Assembly (NCBI RefSeq): GCF_019669905.1 | Contig: NZ_AP019777.1 | Location: 1,364,001-1,428,000, forward strand | Reading direction: 5' to 3' | DNA: 64,000 bases | Source of the DNA: Methylomonas koyamae | GTDB taxonomy: Bacteria; Pseudomonadota; Gammaproteobacteria; Methylococcales; Methylomonadaceae | Shown: positions 39,948-48,365 of the stretch, in pieces | How the letters are laid out: every line of letters starts with the position of its first letter | Position numbering within the stretch: the stretch's first letter is position 1 | Made by a program: the position numbers and the translations under genes | Notes under the pieces: model-generated | The model's database searches: none | Seen by the model: the letters and a program-made list of their open reading frames with translations, nothing else | Told to the model about the DNA's origin: nothing

Positions 39948-40577
39948 TCAGCGTTCGGCGCAGATTCTGAAGCGGCAGGCGCAATCCTGTTGTGCCATAC
40001 ACGCCGTTTGTTCGATGGCGCTGCCCAGTAATGTGCTGATCAGCGCCCGGTCGAATTCGCACAGCTCGGGGATTTGCTGGGCCAAGTCGTGGTAGACGCA
40101 GTTCACCGCTTTCAGGCTGGGCTGGCCGTCATCGGTTTCCAACTCGGCGCGGTAGCCCAGCGTTTGCATCAATTCGACCAGGGCCTGGCGTTTCGCCTGC
40201 GGAGTTTTGCCGCTGAATTGCGGTGCCAACGATTGCGCCAGGTTAACGCCCATCCGCGCCAGCATTTGCCTTAGCGCGGTTTCGCCAAGTTCCGTCTTCA
40301 GTTCCGCCAATAATAATTGGCAGAACCAGCCGTATTGCTTGGGCAGGCGGTTGCGTCCCTGTTCCGTCAGCTTGTAGCTGCGCGCCGGCCGGCCGCCGGT
40401 ACTGTTCAACGCCGCTTCGGCGACCAGTTGTGCTTTTTCCAGCCCCACCAAATGCTGCTTCACCGCATTGCGCGAAATCTGCATTGCGGCGGCCAGCTCG
40501 TCGATGCTCAGCCCGTTTGCCGCCGCTAGCAGTAAATTCAGGATTTGGTCTTGGCGGGTGCCGTTGGCTTGGGTCAT
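39948..40577 (-). CDS. SufR/NsrR-like HTH regulator with C-terminal cysteines
   Basis: A 209-residue transcription factor. An N-terminal winged helix (IDELAAAMQISRNAVKQHL, residues 25-43, with the wing at STGGRPARSY) is followed by a sensor region with cysteines at 160, 173, 193, 199, 201 and 206, arranged much like the iron-sulfur site of SufR. It is divergent from the hemoglobin/reductase genes, with a 17-base palindrome between. It probably senses iron-sulfur status, oxygen or nitric oxide; that is inference. The ATG at 40577 fits the family start better than 40640. Confidence 0.8.
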   Translation of the reverse strand: MTQANGTRQDQILNLLLAAANGLSIDELAAAMQISRNAVKQHLVGLEKAQLVAEAALNSTGGRPARSYKLTEQGRNRLPKQYGWFCQLLLAELKTELGETALRQMLARMGVNLAQSLAPQFSGKTPQAKRQALVELMQTLGYRAELETDDGQPSLKAVNCVYHDLAQQIPELCEFDRALISTLLGSAIEQTACMAQQDCACRFRICAER

Positions 40578-40664
40578 GGCGCTGCTGCGAATCGTAGGCT
40601 GGAGATGGCGTAATTCTATGCCGGAATCCGGGCTTGGCAAAGTATCGGAAAGGCCGATAGCTAA

Positions 40665-40683
40665 TATAAATAAGTTTTATAAT
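40665..40683. promoter_or_regulatory. Palindromic operator and -10 element between regulator and hemoglobin gene
   Basis: A perfect inverted repeat TATAAA-N5-TTTATA (40665-40681) overlaps a consensus -10 TATAAT (40678-40683) reading toward the hemoglobin gene. Longer AATAT/ATATT arms flank it at 40663-40667 and 40688-40692. A regulator bound here would block the promoter. AT-rich composition makes the palindrome less significant than its length suggests. Confidence 0.45.
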
Positions 40684-40775
40684 ACAAATATTGCAAAAGG
40701 TGGCTGATTGGCTTATTCTGCTCCCGGCTGCTACAAGCCGTAACCGATTCATCCACTCCATATAGGCGGAACAAT

Positions 40776-41156
40776 ATGAGCGAAACCACTGCAACTCTGT
40801 ACGAACAATTGGGCGGCGAAGCCGCGGTTAATGCTGCGGTCGATATCTTCTACCGTAAAGTGCTAAACGACCACCGCATCAACCGCTTCTTCGACAACAC
40901 CGACATGGACAAACAGGCTGCCAAGCAGAAAGCCTTTTTGACGATGGCCTTCGGCGGTCCCAACAATTATTCGGGGGCCGATATGCGCCGGGCTCATGCT
41001 CATCTAGTGAAGAACTTGGGTCTGGACGACTCCCATTTCGATGCGGTGGTCGAAAATCTGGCGACGACCTTGCAGGAATTGAACGTGCCGGATGCCTTGA
41101 TTCAGCAAGTCGCAGCGATTGCCGAAAGTACGCGTAACGACGTACTGGACCGTTAA
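40776..41156 (+). CDS. glbN: Group 1 truncated hemoglobin
   Basis: A 126-residue 2-on-2 globin of the TrHbN/GlbN class. The proximal histidine is H74 in MRRAHAHLVKN, the distal tyrosine is in DIFYRKVL (B10), and the FGGPNNYSGADM segment contains the EF-loop glycines. The C-terminal half closely follows cyanobacterial GlbN. It precedes a ferredoxin-NAD(P)H reductase-type gene, suggesting a two-protein nitric oxide dioxygenase or oxygen/NO-handling system instead of a fused flavohemoglobin. Confidence 0.93.
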   Translation: MSETTATLYEQLGGEAAVNAAVDIFYRKVLNDHRINRFFDNTDMDKQAAKQKAFLTMAFGGPNNYSGADMRRAHAHLVKNLGLDDSHFDAVVENLATTLQELNVPDALIQQVAAIAESTRNDVLDR

Positions 41157-41171
41157 GCGGAGATGCAGGCC

Positions 41172-42158
41172 ATGCAGACGCACAAGATCAACCTGGGCCG
41201 GCGCGAGTTGTTTTGCCAGCCTGGCGAGTCGGTGTTGGACGCTTTACTGCGGGAGCAGGTCGAGATTGCTTACGGCTGCCGGCAGGGGGCTTGCCAGAGC
41301 TGCATCGCCCGCAGTCTGGACGGGGCGCCGCCGGCTGCGGCCCAAGCCGGCTTGAAAGACGTGTTGCGCCATCAAAACCACTTCCTGGCCTGCCTGTGCT
41401 ACCCGGAACGCGATATGGCGATCGGTATCGGCTCGCCGGAGCAGCGTTTTTGCCACGCCACGGTGACCGGTAAGCGCTTGCTCAATGCCGAGACCTTGTT
41501 GCTAACTTTGCGTACCGAGGAAGCGCTCGACTATTACGCCGGCCAGTTCGTCAATTTGAAGCGCAGCGACGGTTTGCAACGCAGTTATTCGATCGCCAAC
41601 AACCGGACCCACGCCAACAACTTGACCTTCCATATCCGCCGGTTGGCCGGCGGCCGCTTCAGTGCCTGGGCGCACGACGAACTGCAGCTTGGCGACCTGT
41701 TGGAGGTTTCCGATCCGCAAGGCCTGTGTTACTACCTGCCCAGCAGTCAGCCGCGCAATTTATTGTTGATCGGCACCGGCAGCGGCCTGGCGCCGCTGGC
41801 CGGCATTGTCAGCGAGGCGCTGCACCACGGCCACGCCGGCGAGATTCACCTCTACCACGGTAGCCGGGAAATGGACGGTTTGTATTGGATCGACGAAATG
41901 CGCGAGCTGGCTGCGCAATACGCTAATTTTCATTACACGCCCTGCGTATCGCGCGGCGTTGCGGCGGATGGCGTCGCTAGTGGTCGGGCCAACGACGTGG
42001 CGATGCAGCGATTGCCGGATTTGCAGGGTTGGCGGGTCTACTTGTGCGGCCACCCGGACATGGTGCAGCAGAGCAAACGCCAGGCTTTCCTGAAAGGCGC
42101 CAAATTCGACGACATTTATGCCGACGCGTTTCATGTGGCGTCGGCCACCTTGGACTAA
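41172..42158 (+). CDS. 2Fe-2S ferredoxin-FAD/NAD(P)H oxidoreductase
   Basis: A 328-residue electron-transfer protein with three modules: an N-terminal plant-type [2Fe-2S] domain (CRQGACQSC and a fourth cysteine in ACLCYPERD), an FAD domain (LQRSYSIANN near residue 140) and an NAD(P)-binding domain (LLIGTGSGLAPLAGI). It matches the oxygenase-reductase/CDP-deoxyglucoseen-reductase class. The ATG at 41172 has GGAG 9 bases before it; ATG 41163 overlaps that site. It lies just after the hemoglobin gene and probably reduces it. Its end overlaps the oppositely oriented lysR by 4 bases. Confidence 0.88.
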   Translation: MQTHKINLGRRELFCQPGESVLDALLREQVEIAYGCRQGACQSCIARSLDGAPPAAAQAGLKDVLRHQNHFLACLCYPERDMAIGIGSPEQRFCHATVTGKRLLNAETLLLTLRTEEALDYYAGQFVNLKRSDGLQRSYSIANNRTHANNLTFHIRRLAGGRFSAWAHDELQLGDLLEVSDPQGLCYYLPSSQPRNLLLIGTGSGLAPLAGIVSEALHHGHAGEIHLYHGSREMDGLYWIDEMRELAAQYANFHYTPCVSRGVAADGVASGRANDVAMQRLPDLQGWRVYLCGHPDMVQQSKRQAFLKGAKFDDIYADAFHVASATLD

Positions 42159-43030
42159 CTGCCGAGCGCGGAATAATCCTTTTGCCGTTCGGCGGTTGCC
42201 AGGCCGCGCAGTTGAGCCAGGACTTGTTGCAGCACCGGCGAGTCGTTGTCGCGGCCGGACACCATGTAAGCCGGCAACGTGAAGCGCGGGCTGTCCGCCA
42301 CCGGATGCAAGCGGCCGGATTGCAACAGCGGTGCCGCCAATCGGATCGGCAGAAAGCAGGAGCCGCTGTTTTGTGCCAGGATCAATTGCAGTGCCATCCA
42401 ACCGATATTGACCACTTGCGCCGAGCGTTCCAGGTTGGGAAAGGCATTGCTGTGTTGGGCGTAAAAACCCGGTGCCCAATCGACGAAAATGTAGTCGTCG
42501 TTGGGCCAGGGCCGGTCGGGGTCGGTGCTCAGCAGCAATAACGTTTCGTCGAATATGTGCTCCACCAGCAGCCCCGGGCTGTGTTGCGGCGTATACATCA
42601 TGCCTATGTCCAGCGCGCCGGAAATCAGGCTGCGCATCAAGTCTTCCTCGAAGCCGATATCGGTGCGGATCGAAACATCCGGCATCTGTCGCCGAATCGC
42701 GCCTATCCATTCCGGCAACAAGCCTTCGCACAAGGCGATGCGGGCGCCGATGCTGACGCTGTCGCGGAAGCGGCTGGGTAGGCCGATATCGTGGCGGGCC
42801 TGTTCCAATGTCAGCAGCAGAGCTTTGGCGTGGCGCAAAAAGCGTTGGCCGGGTTGGGTCAGGCTGGCGCCGGCCCGGTTGCGCACGAACAAGCTGACGC
42901 CCAAGTAGGCTTCCAGGCGCTGGATCCGGGTGCTGACCGTCGATTGGGTTACATACAGGCGGTTGGCGGCTTCCAAAAAACTGCCGTTGGCGGCGACGCT
43001 TAAAAAGGTTCTGATCTGATCGATATCCAT
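42155..43030 (-). CDS. LysR-type transcriptional regulator
   Basis: A 291-residue regulator with the N-terminal winged helix (FLEAANRLYVTQSTVSTRIQ, residues 18-37) and the substrate-binding fold in the rest. It is divergent from the four-gene efflux operon; the 122-base gap contains a LysR-type inverted repeat and a promoter facing the efflux genes, so regulation of that operon (and of itself) is the likely job. The inducing ligand cannot be predicted. Confidence 0.94.
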   Translation of the reverse strand: MDIDQIRTFLSVAANGSFLEAANRLYVTQSTVSTRIQRLEAYLGVSLFVRNRAGASLTQPGQRFLRHAKALLLTLEQARHDIGLPSRFRDSVSIGARIALCEGLLPEWIGAIRRQMPDVSIRTDIGFEEDLMRSLISGALDIGMMYTPQHSPGLLVEHIFDETLLLLSTDPDRPWPNDDYIFVDWAPGFYAQHSNAFPNLERSAQVVNIGWMALQLILAQNSGSCFLPIRLAAPLLQSGRLHPVADSPRFTLPAYMVSGRDNDSPVLQQVLAQLRGLATAERQKDYSALGS

Positions 43031-43052
43031 GGTGGCGTAGTATTGATAAGTT

Positions 43053-43077
43053 CGATATTAAAGTCCAATAAATATCG
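43053..43077. promoter_or_regulatory. LysR-type operator
   Basis: A perfect inverted repeat CGATATT-N11-AATATCG (arms 43053-43059 and 43071-43077), giving the T-N11-A LysR consensus. Outer ATAAG/CTTAT arms extend the symmetry. It ends 1 base before the -35 element of the efflux promoter, the position expected for an activator. Confidence 0.75.
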
Positions 43078-43078
43078 T

Positions 43079-43107
43079 TTGTCTTATATCAAATCGGTTT
43101 TTATAGT
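43079..43107 (+). promoter_or_regulatory. Sigma-70 promoter of the efflux operon
   Basis: TTGTCT (43079-43084, four of six -35 consensus bases) and TATAGT (43102-43107, five of six -10 bases) are spaced by 17 bases. The transcription start would lie about 40 bases before the lipoprotein ATG. Confidence 0.6.
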
Positions 43108-43152
43108 AGAGCTGTATCGATTCGATGGTATCTATTACACTTGGAGGGCACC

Positions 43153-44001
43153 ATGAAGACTTTAATCGATTTGACAAAATTCGTTGCCGCTACACCCAGA
43201 TGGCTGGTCGGTCTGGCCTTAACCGGTTTGATGGCGGCATGCTCCGCGCCGGCTCTGAAAGCAGTGCAAATTCCCGGCAAGCAATACCAAGCCGTGTTGA
43301 TTGTGCCGGTTACGGCGCCGCCGCTGGAAGTGATTCCGGATTTGCTGGAACAACACGATGCAGCCTATCGCCACGTGAGAAATATGGCGATGAATCTGGA
43401 CCTTGAAAAACAGCGCTATCGCACCGCTGGCGGCATTGTCGTCGTTGGCATGGTCGCCGGCAATCCAAGCGACGCCGAGACGCTCGGGGCTTTGCCGCCG
43501 ACTGCGGTCGGTGGCGAGGCAGGCGCCAGCGTCTGGACTCCGGCGAAAACCGTTGGCGAGCAACTGAAAAAGCTGCTGGCCTTCGAAAACCGGGTTGCGG
43601 TATTGAGTCGCGAAGATTACCCCTTGGTGATAACCAACGACGCCAGCCTGCATGATTGGCATCGAGCGATTCAGGCTTGGTATCGCCAGGATAACAGCAC
43701 CGGCGCCTACGCCAATCGCGGCCGCTACGACGCCGTGATCGAGTTGGGCGTCGGCCGTTACCGGATCTTCGAAGGCCAAACCTCGTTGCAACTGATGCTG
43801 AAGCTGATCGATCCGGCCTCCGGCCACGTGCTGGCCCGAACCCATTCCGAGAGTTTCCGGGTCGACGATGCCGCATTGGCTTCGCTCGAGCAGGACGGCG
43901 TGGCGTTCCGACAATTGATCGGCAATATGGCGGCGCCGCTGTTGCGGCAAAGTCTGGGCGATTTGGGGCTGCGCGATTTGCCGGTCGCGGACGAGAGTTG
44001 A
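43153..44001 (+). CDS. Uncharacterised lipoprotein at the head of an efflux operon
   Basis: A 282-residue lipoprotein with signal peptide and lipobox LMAAC (C30). The mature part is mixed alpha/beta with no recognised family; the GGIVVVGMVAGNP segment is the only marked hydrophobic stretch. The ATG at 43153 follows a strong GGAGGG ribosome site. It lies 18 bases ahead of the MFS transporter and shares its LysR-type promoter, so it may be an accessory part of the pump or act in the same stress response. Confidence 0.75.
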   Translation: MKTLIDLTKFVAATPRWLVGLALTGLMAACSAPALKAVQIPGKQYQAVLIVPVTAPPLEVIPDLLEQHDAAYRHVRNMAMNLDLEKQRYRTAGGIVVVGMVAGNPSDAETLGALPPTAVGGEAGASVWTPAKTVGEQLKKLLAFENRVAVLSREDYPLVITNDASLHDWHRAIQAWYRQDNSTGAYANRGRYDAVIELGVGRYRIFEGQTSLQLMLKLIDPASGHVLARTHSESFRVDDAALASLEQDGVAFRQLIGNMAAPLLRQSLGDLGLRDLPVADES

Positions 44002-44019
44002 GGCCGGGTCGGATCAGCG

Positions 44020-45597
44020 ATGAGCGCCGATTTCCCGAAACGCCTGCGCGGTTGGCGGTTCAATTTATTCAACCTGTTGCTTGGCGGCGGTCATGCCTTG
44101 GTGATTTTCAACGCCGGCGCCTACATCGCGATGCTGCCCAGGGTGGCGGCCGGTTTGGGTGTGCAGCCCAGTTTCGGCACCTGGACCCAGACCGACTACA
44201 TGATCGCGCTGGCCTTGGCTTTGCCGCTGGGCGGCTGGTTGGGGCGGCGGTTCGGCGAATACCGGCCCTTGATTTGGGCCTTTGCCGGCTTTGCTGCGGC
44301 ATCCTGGCTGTGCGCGATGGCCGATGACTTTCATCTGTATCTGGCCGCGCGGGTGGTGCTGGGCTTCTGCGGCGGGCTGACCTTGCCCTTGGGCCAGGCG
44401 TTGTTGCTCAAGGAATATCCGGACAAACGCAAGTCGCTGGGTATCGGCGTCTGGAGTCTGTTTACCTTGACGCCGTTTACCTTCGGTCCGCCGCTCGGCG
44501 GTTGGGTGGCCGACAATTTGGGTTGGCGCTGGCTGTTTTGGGGCAACATTCCGCTGGCATTGGCGATTGCCGGACTGCTGGGCGCCTTGCTGTACGGCCG
44601 CGGCGGGCCGCACTTGCGGCAACGTCTGGATATTCCCGGTTGCGTTATGGCCATACTGATTTTATTCGGCATACAAACCCTGCTGAACCAGGGCAACGAC
44701 TGGGATTGGGGCAATTCCGGCTACATCAGGGGGCTAAGCATCGGCGTGGGCGTAATGCTGCTGTACTGGCTGATTTGGGAATGGGGTTGTCGGCGGCCGT
44801 TTCTGGATATTCGCTTGTTTGGCCGGCGCAATTTTACGATCGGCGTGATCGGCTTGTTCGCCGGCTTTTTGTGTTTTCAAGGTCTGTTGTCGCTGCTGAT
44901 CGTGCAATTGCAACTGGCGTTGGGTTACTCGTCGTTCCTGGCCGGACTGGTGTTTTTGCCGATGGCGATTTTCGCCAAACCGATGGCCGGTGTGTTTCAC
45001 GAGATCGCCAAACGGGTCGATGCCCGCTTGCTGGCCAGTGCCAATTTGTTGGGCTTTGCCGCCACCTATTTCTGGCTGAGCCGCTTCGACGACCCGGACA
45101 GCTTTGCCCAGTTGTTCTGGCCGAAATTGCTGGAAGGTGCCTGTTTGGGCAGCTTTTTCGTGCCGTTGACGGCGTTGTTGTTGCACGGTATTCCGGCCGA
45201 TAGGCATTGGCGGGCACTGGAATTGGCCAATCTGTTGCGCATTGCCGCCGGCGCGATCGGTATTGCCTTGCAGGGCGTGATTTTCTACCGGCGTACGCCG
45301 TTGCATATGACCCGTTTCGCCGAGAATCGAGATGCCTGGTCGGATGCCGGTACGGAGGCGATGCAAACCTTGCTGGCTAGCGGCTTCGAAGCCGACGCCG
45401 CGCTGGCCAAATTCGCCAAACTGGCCGGCAAAGCCCAAGCCATTCGCGGCTTGAACGATGCGTTTTGGTTGGCCGGCTGCATTTTTCTCGGTCTGGCGGC
45501 CTTGGTTTGGCTGGCCGAACCGACCCGGGCCCCGGTTCGTTCCGCGCCGGCCATGCAGCGCGAGCTGGAAGAAACCTTGGCGGAGGAGGATGCCTGA
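44020..45597 (+). CDS. DHA2-family MFS drug-efflux transporter (EmrB-like)
   Basis: A 525-residue inner-membrane protein with about 14 predicted membrane helices, as usual for DHA2. The RFGEYRPLIWAF loop and the RVVLGFCGGLTLPLGQALLL and LFTLTPFTFGPPLGGWVADN helices match EmrB-type antiporters. It exports hydrophobic compounds with proton influx. Its stop overlaps the start of the outer-membrane factor gene by one base, and an EmrA-like protein follows, completing a tripartite pump. Confidence 0.92.
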   Translation: MSADFPKRLRGWRFNLFNLLLGGGHALVIFNAGAYIAMLPRVAAGLGVQPSFGTWTQTDYMIALALALPLGGWLGRRFGEYRPLIWAFAGFAAASWLCAMADDFHLYLAARVVLGFCGGLTLPLGQALLLKEYPDKRKSLGIGVWSLFTLTPFTFGPPLGGWVADNLGWRWLFWGNIPLALAIAGLLGALLYGRGGPHLRQRLDIPGCVMAILILFGIQTLLNQGNDWDWGNSGYIRGLSIGVGVMLLYWLIWEWGCRRPFLDIRLFGRRNFTIGVIGLFAGFLCFQGLLSLLIVQLQLALGYSSFLAGLVFLPMAIFAKPMAGVFHEIAKRVDARLLASANLLGFAATYFWLSRFDDPDSFAQLFWPKLLEGACLGSFFVPLTALLLHGIPADRHWRALELANLLRIAAGAIGIALQGVIFYRRTPLHMTRFAENRDAWSDAGTEAMQTLLASGFEADAALAKFAKLAGKAQAIRGLNDAFWLAGCIFLGLAALVWLAEPTRAPVRSAPAMQRELEETLAEEDA

Positions 45598-47045
45598 TGG
45601 CTGCACTTCGCCGGTTTGGCTTGGCTGTATTGGTAATAACAATCGAGGGGTGTGCTTTATTCGGCGCAGATAGCCAGCGCGCACAAATGGCACCGCTACC
45701 GGAAATCGAACAAACCCTGGCGCGCACCACTGCCGAGATTGCCGCGCAAGACCGTTGGCCGGAACAGCGCTGGTGGACGGCGTTCGGCAACGCCACGTTG
45801 AACGGCTTGATCGAGACCGCGCTGGCCGCCAATCCGAATCTGAAAGTCGCCGAGGCGCGCCTGCGCCAGGCCGAAACCTTGGCCGATTTCGAAGCCGCCG
45901 ACCTGTATCCGACCATAGACGCCAACGTCAGCTTTACCGCGCAACGCTTTTCCGCCGATAGCGTGCAGGCAAAATTGGCCGGCCAGCATTTCCGGCATTT
46001 ACTGATTAATCCGCTGGTGCTGCGCTACCATCTGGACTTTTGGGGGCGCGACGAAGCCAGTCTGCAAAGTGCCGTCGATCGTTCGCTGGCCGCCAGTGCC
46101 GAATTGGCCGACGCCCGCTTGTTGTTGGCCACGGCCGTGGCCGGAGCCTATTTCGATTTGCTGGCGGCCGCGGAAAAATGGCAACTGGCGGAACATATCG
46201 TCTCCGATCTGGAGACGCTGTTCCGCTTGGAGCAGCGTCGCCGCGCCGCCGGTTTGATCGGCGAGGCGCCGCTGTGGCAAGCCGAACGGAATTTGCATGC
46301 GGCCAAACAGGCGGCGGCCGGTTTGCGCGCCGAACAGGAATTGCGCCGCAACCAGTTGGCGGCGTTGGCCGGGCAGGGCGCCGATTGGGGGATGCGGATA
46401 GCGCTTGACGCTTCGGTGGTGCCGCAAGTGCTGGCCTTGCCGGCCGATCTGCCGTTGCGGTTGCTGGCGCGGCGGCCGGACCTGCATGCCGCCCGCTTGC
46501 AGGCGAATGCCGCCGCCGAGGATATTCATGTCGCCAAAACTGCGTTTTATCCGGACGTCAATTTGCTGGCGTTCACAGGCTTCCATAGCGTCAGTCTGGT
46601 CGATATTGCCTTGCAAGGCTCGAGTTTGGCCTATGCCGTCGGCCCGTCGATCGAATTTCCGATTTTCGAAGGCGGCCGCTTGCGCGCCCAACTCGGTTAC
46701 CGGGAAGCCGCCTACGACTTGGCGGTGCAGCGCTATAACGCCGGCTTGTTGCATGCGGTGCAGGATGTCGCCGACGCCTTGAGCCGCTGGCACGAACTGG
46801 CCGCCAAAGCCGATGAACAACAACAAGCCTTGGCGGCCGCCGAGGCGCAAAACCGGCTCAGCGATAGCCTGATTCGCAACGGTTTGCACGATAACGGCAA
46901 GCTAGTGCTGGCGCGGATCGAAGCCAACCGCGAGCGCCTGCTGCTGGCCGGCTTGGCGGCCGAACAACGTAAGAACGCGGTCAGTCTGATCAAAGCCTTG
47001 GGTGGCGGTTACCAGGCAGCCGTAGAATCCGCACCCCAACCCTGA
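45597..47045 (+). CDS. Outer-membrane efflux lipoprotein (NodT/TolC family)
   Basis: A 482-residue channel protein of the RND/MFS outer-membrane-factor type. The lipobox-like IEGC at the end of the signal peptide has the cysteine at residue 19. Two OEP repeats are visible (ALAANPNLKVAEARLRQAE near residue 75, RRPDLHAARLQANAAAEDI near residue 290). It starts with the TGATG overlap after the MFS gene; the longer upstream frame is not coding. It forms the exit duct of the adjacent pump. Confidence 0.9.
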   Translation: MAALRRFGLAVLVITIEGCALFGADSQRAQMAPLPEIEQTLARTTAEIAAQDRWPEQRWWTAFGNATLNGLIETALAANPNLKVAEARLRQAETLADFEAADLYPTIDANVSFTAQRFSADSVQAKLAGQHFRHLLINPLVLRYHLDFWGRDEASLQSAVDRSLAASAELADARLLLATAVAGAYFDLLAAAEKWQLAEHIVSDLETLFRLEQRRRAAGLIGEAPLWQAERNLHAAKQAAAGLRAEQELRRNQLAALAGQGADWGMRIALDASVVPQVLALPADLPLRLLARRPDLHAARLQANAAAEDIHVAKTAFYPDVNLLAFTGFHSVSLVDIALQGSSLAYAVGPSIEFPIFEGGRLRAQLGYREAAYDLAVQRYNAGLLHAVQDVADALSRWHELAAKADEQQQALAAAEAQNRLSDSLIRNGLHDNGKLVLARIEANRERLLLAGLAAEQRKNAVSLIKALGGGYQAAVESAPQP

Positions 47046-47050
47046 ACACC

Positions 47051-48208
47051 ATGCAGAAAAAAGTGTATCCCCGCGAAATTCTTCGCCAACGCCGGCGCCG
47101 GCTGCGCTGGGTCACGATTTTATTGTTGCTGGCCGCCGCCGGCTATCTGGGCTATTGGTGGCTGACCCAGCGCGAGTGGGTGCGGACCGACGACGCTTTC
47201 GTCGCCGGGCATTTGGTCGGCGTCAAGGCCCAGGTCGACGGGACGGTGGTCGAGATCCTGGCCGAGAATACCCAGGCCGTACAAAAGGGCGACGTGCTGG
47301 TGCGGCTGGACGGCAACTACGCATTAGTGGCGATGCAACAGGCCGAAGCCGAACTGGCCAAAACCGTGCGCGAGTTTTATATGTTGAAAGCCCGGCTGGA
47401 GAGTTTGCGCCAGCGTTTGGCCGCCAAGCAAGCGGCAGTGATGCAAGTCGAACACGATTTGCAGCGCTTCAAAGCCGCGGCCGGCGACGGTGCGGTGTCC
47501 GACCAGCAAGTGCAGAATGCCGAAGATAAATTGCGCGAGTTGGCGGCGGCGATTCGCGAGACCAGTGCGGAGCGGGACGGCGTGGCCGCTCAGTTGCGCG
47601 ATTCCGGCGTGGACGACTATCCGGCGGTGGAGCAGGCCAAGAGCCGTTTGCGCCGGGCCTATTTGGATTATCAGCGGCGCGAGGTGCGGGCGCCGGTGTC
47701 CGGTTTCGTCGCCAAGCGCAAGGTGCAGGTCGGCGACAATCTGCACGCCGGCGCGGCGCTGATGGTGGTGGTGCCGTTGGACCAAGTGTGGATCGAAGCC
47801 AACTTTCTGGAAACCCAGATTGCCGATATTCGTCCCGGCCAGGCCGCCGAGATTCGGGTCGATGCCTTTGGCGGCGAGCGCATGTACCATGGCTTGGTGC
47901 AGGGCTTGAATCCCGGTTCCGGCAGCAGTTTTGCGTTGTTGCCGACCGACAACGCCACTGGCAATTTCATTCATATCGCCGAGCGGGTGCAGGTGCGGAT
48001 TGCGTTGGCGCCGGAAGAATTGCGCGCCGTGCCGTTGCAGCCCGGTTTATCGACATTGACCCGGGTGCATATCGCCGACACCGGCGCGTCGGCGTTGGCT
48101 TCTAAGGTGAGTCTGGCTGATGCCGCCTACCGCACCGATATTTACCAGCACGAACTGGACGGCGTCGAGGACAAAATCCGCGAGATTATCGCGGCCAACC
48201 GTTCCTGA
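47051..48208 (+). CDS. HlyD/EmrA-family periplasmic adaptor
   Basis: A 385-residue membrane-fusion protein: one N-terminal membrane helix (WVTILLLLAAAGYLGYWW), a biotinyl-lipoyl half (VDGTVVEILAENTQAVQKGD), a coiled coil (about residues 95-195), the second lipoyl half (VRAPVSGFVAKRKVQVGDNL) and a beta-barrel end. It joins the MFS pump to the outer-membrane channel. It is the last gene of the operon; 158 bases without a gene follow. Confidence 0.92.
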   Translation: MQKKVYPREILRQRRRRLRWVTILLLLAAAGYLGYWWLTQREWVRTDDAFVAGHLVGVKAQVDGTVVEILAENTQAVQKGDVLVRLDGNYALVAMQQAEAELAKTVREFYMLKARLESLRQRLAAKQAAVMQVEHDLQRFKAAAGDGAVSDQQVQNAEDKLRELAAAIRETSAERDGVAAQLRDSGVDDYPAVEQAKSRLRRAYLDYQRREVRAPVSGFVAKRKVQVGDNLHAGAALMVVVPLDQVWIEANFLETQIADIRPGQAAEIRVDAFGGERMYHGLVQGLNPGSGSSFALLPTDNATGNFIHIAERVQVRIALAPEELRAVPLQPGLSTLTRVHIADTGASALASKVSLADAAYRTDIYQHELDGVEDKIREIIAANRS

Positions 48209-48365
48209 TCGATTCGTTGCCGCTGGCTGGAAAACCTACAAAAAATGCTGCAATTCGTGGGCTGTCCGTGTATCTTTGCCCGTTGGTTAACATAACCATA
48301 ACAATAAATTTAACCGCCAGCCCGACAGGGACGGCTTTGTCGAATATTTAGCTCACGGATTAACC

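Noticed and set aside
39820..40062. N-terminal extension of dacA
   Set aside because: The extra 81 residues are Arg-rich, come before a textbook signal peptide, and overlap the 3' end of the regulator gene; the ATG at 39819 is a better start.
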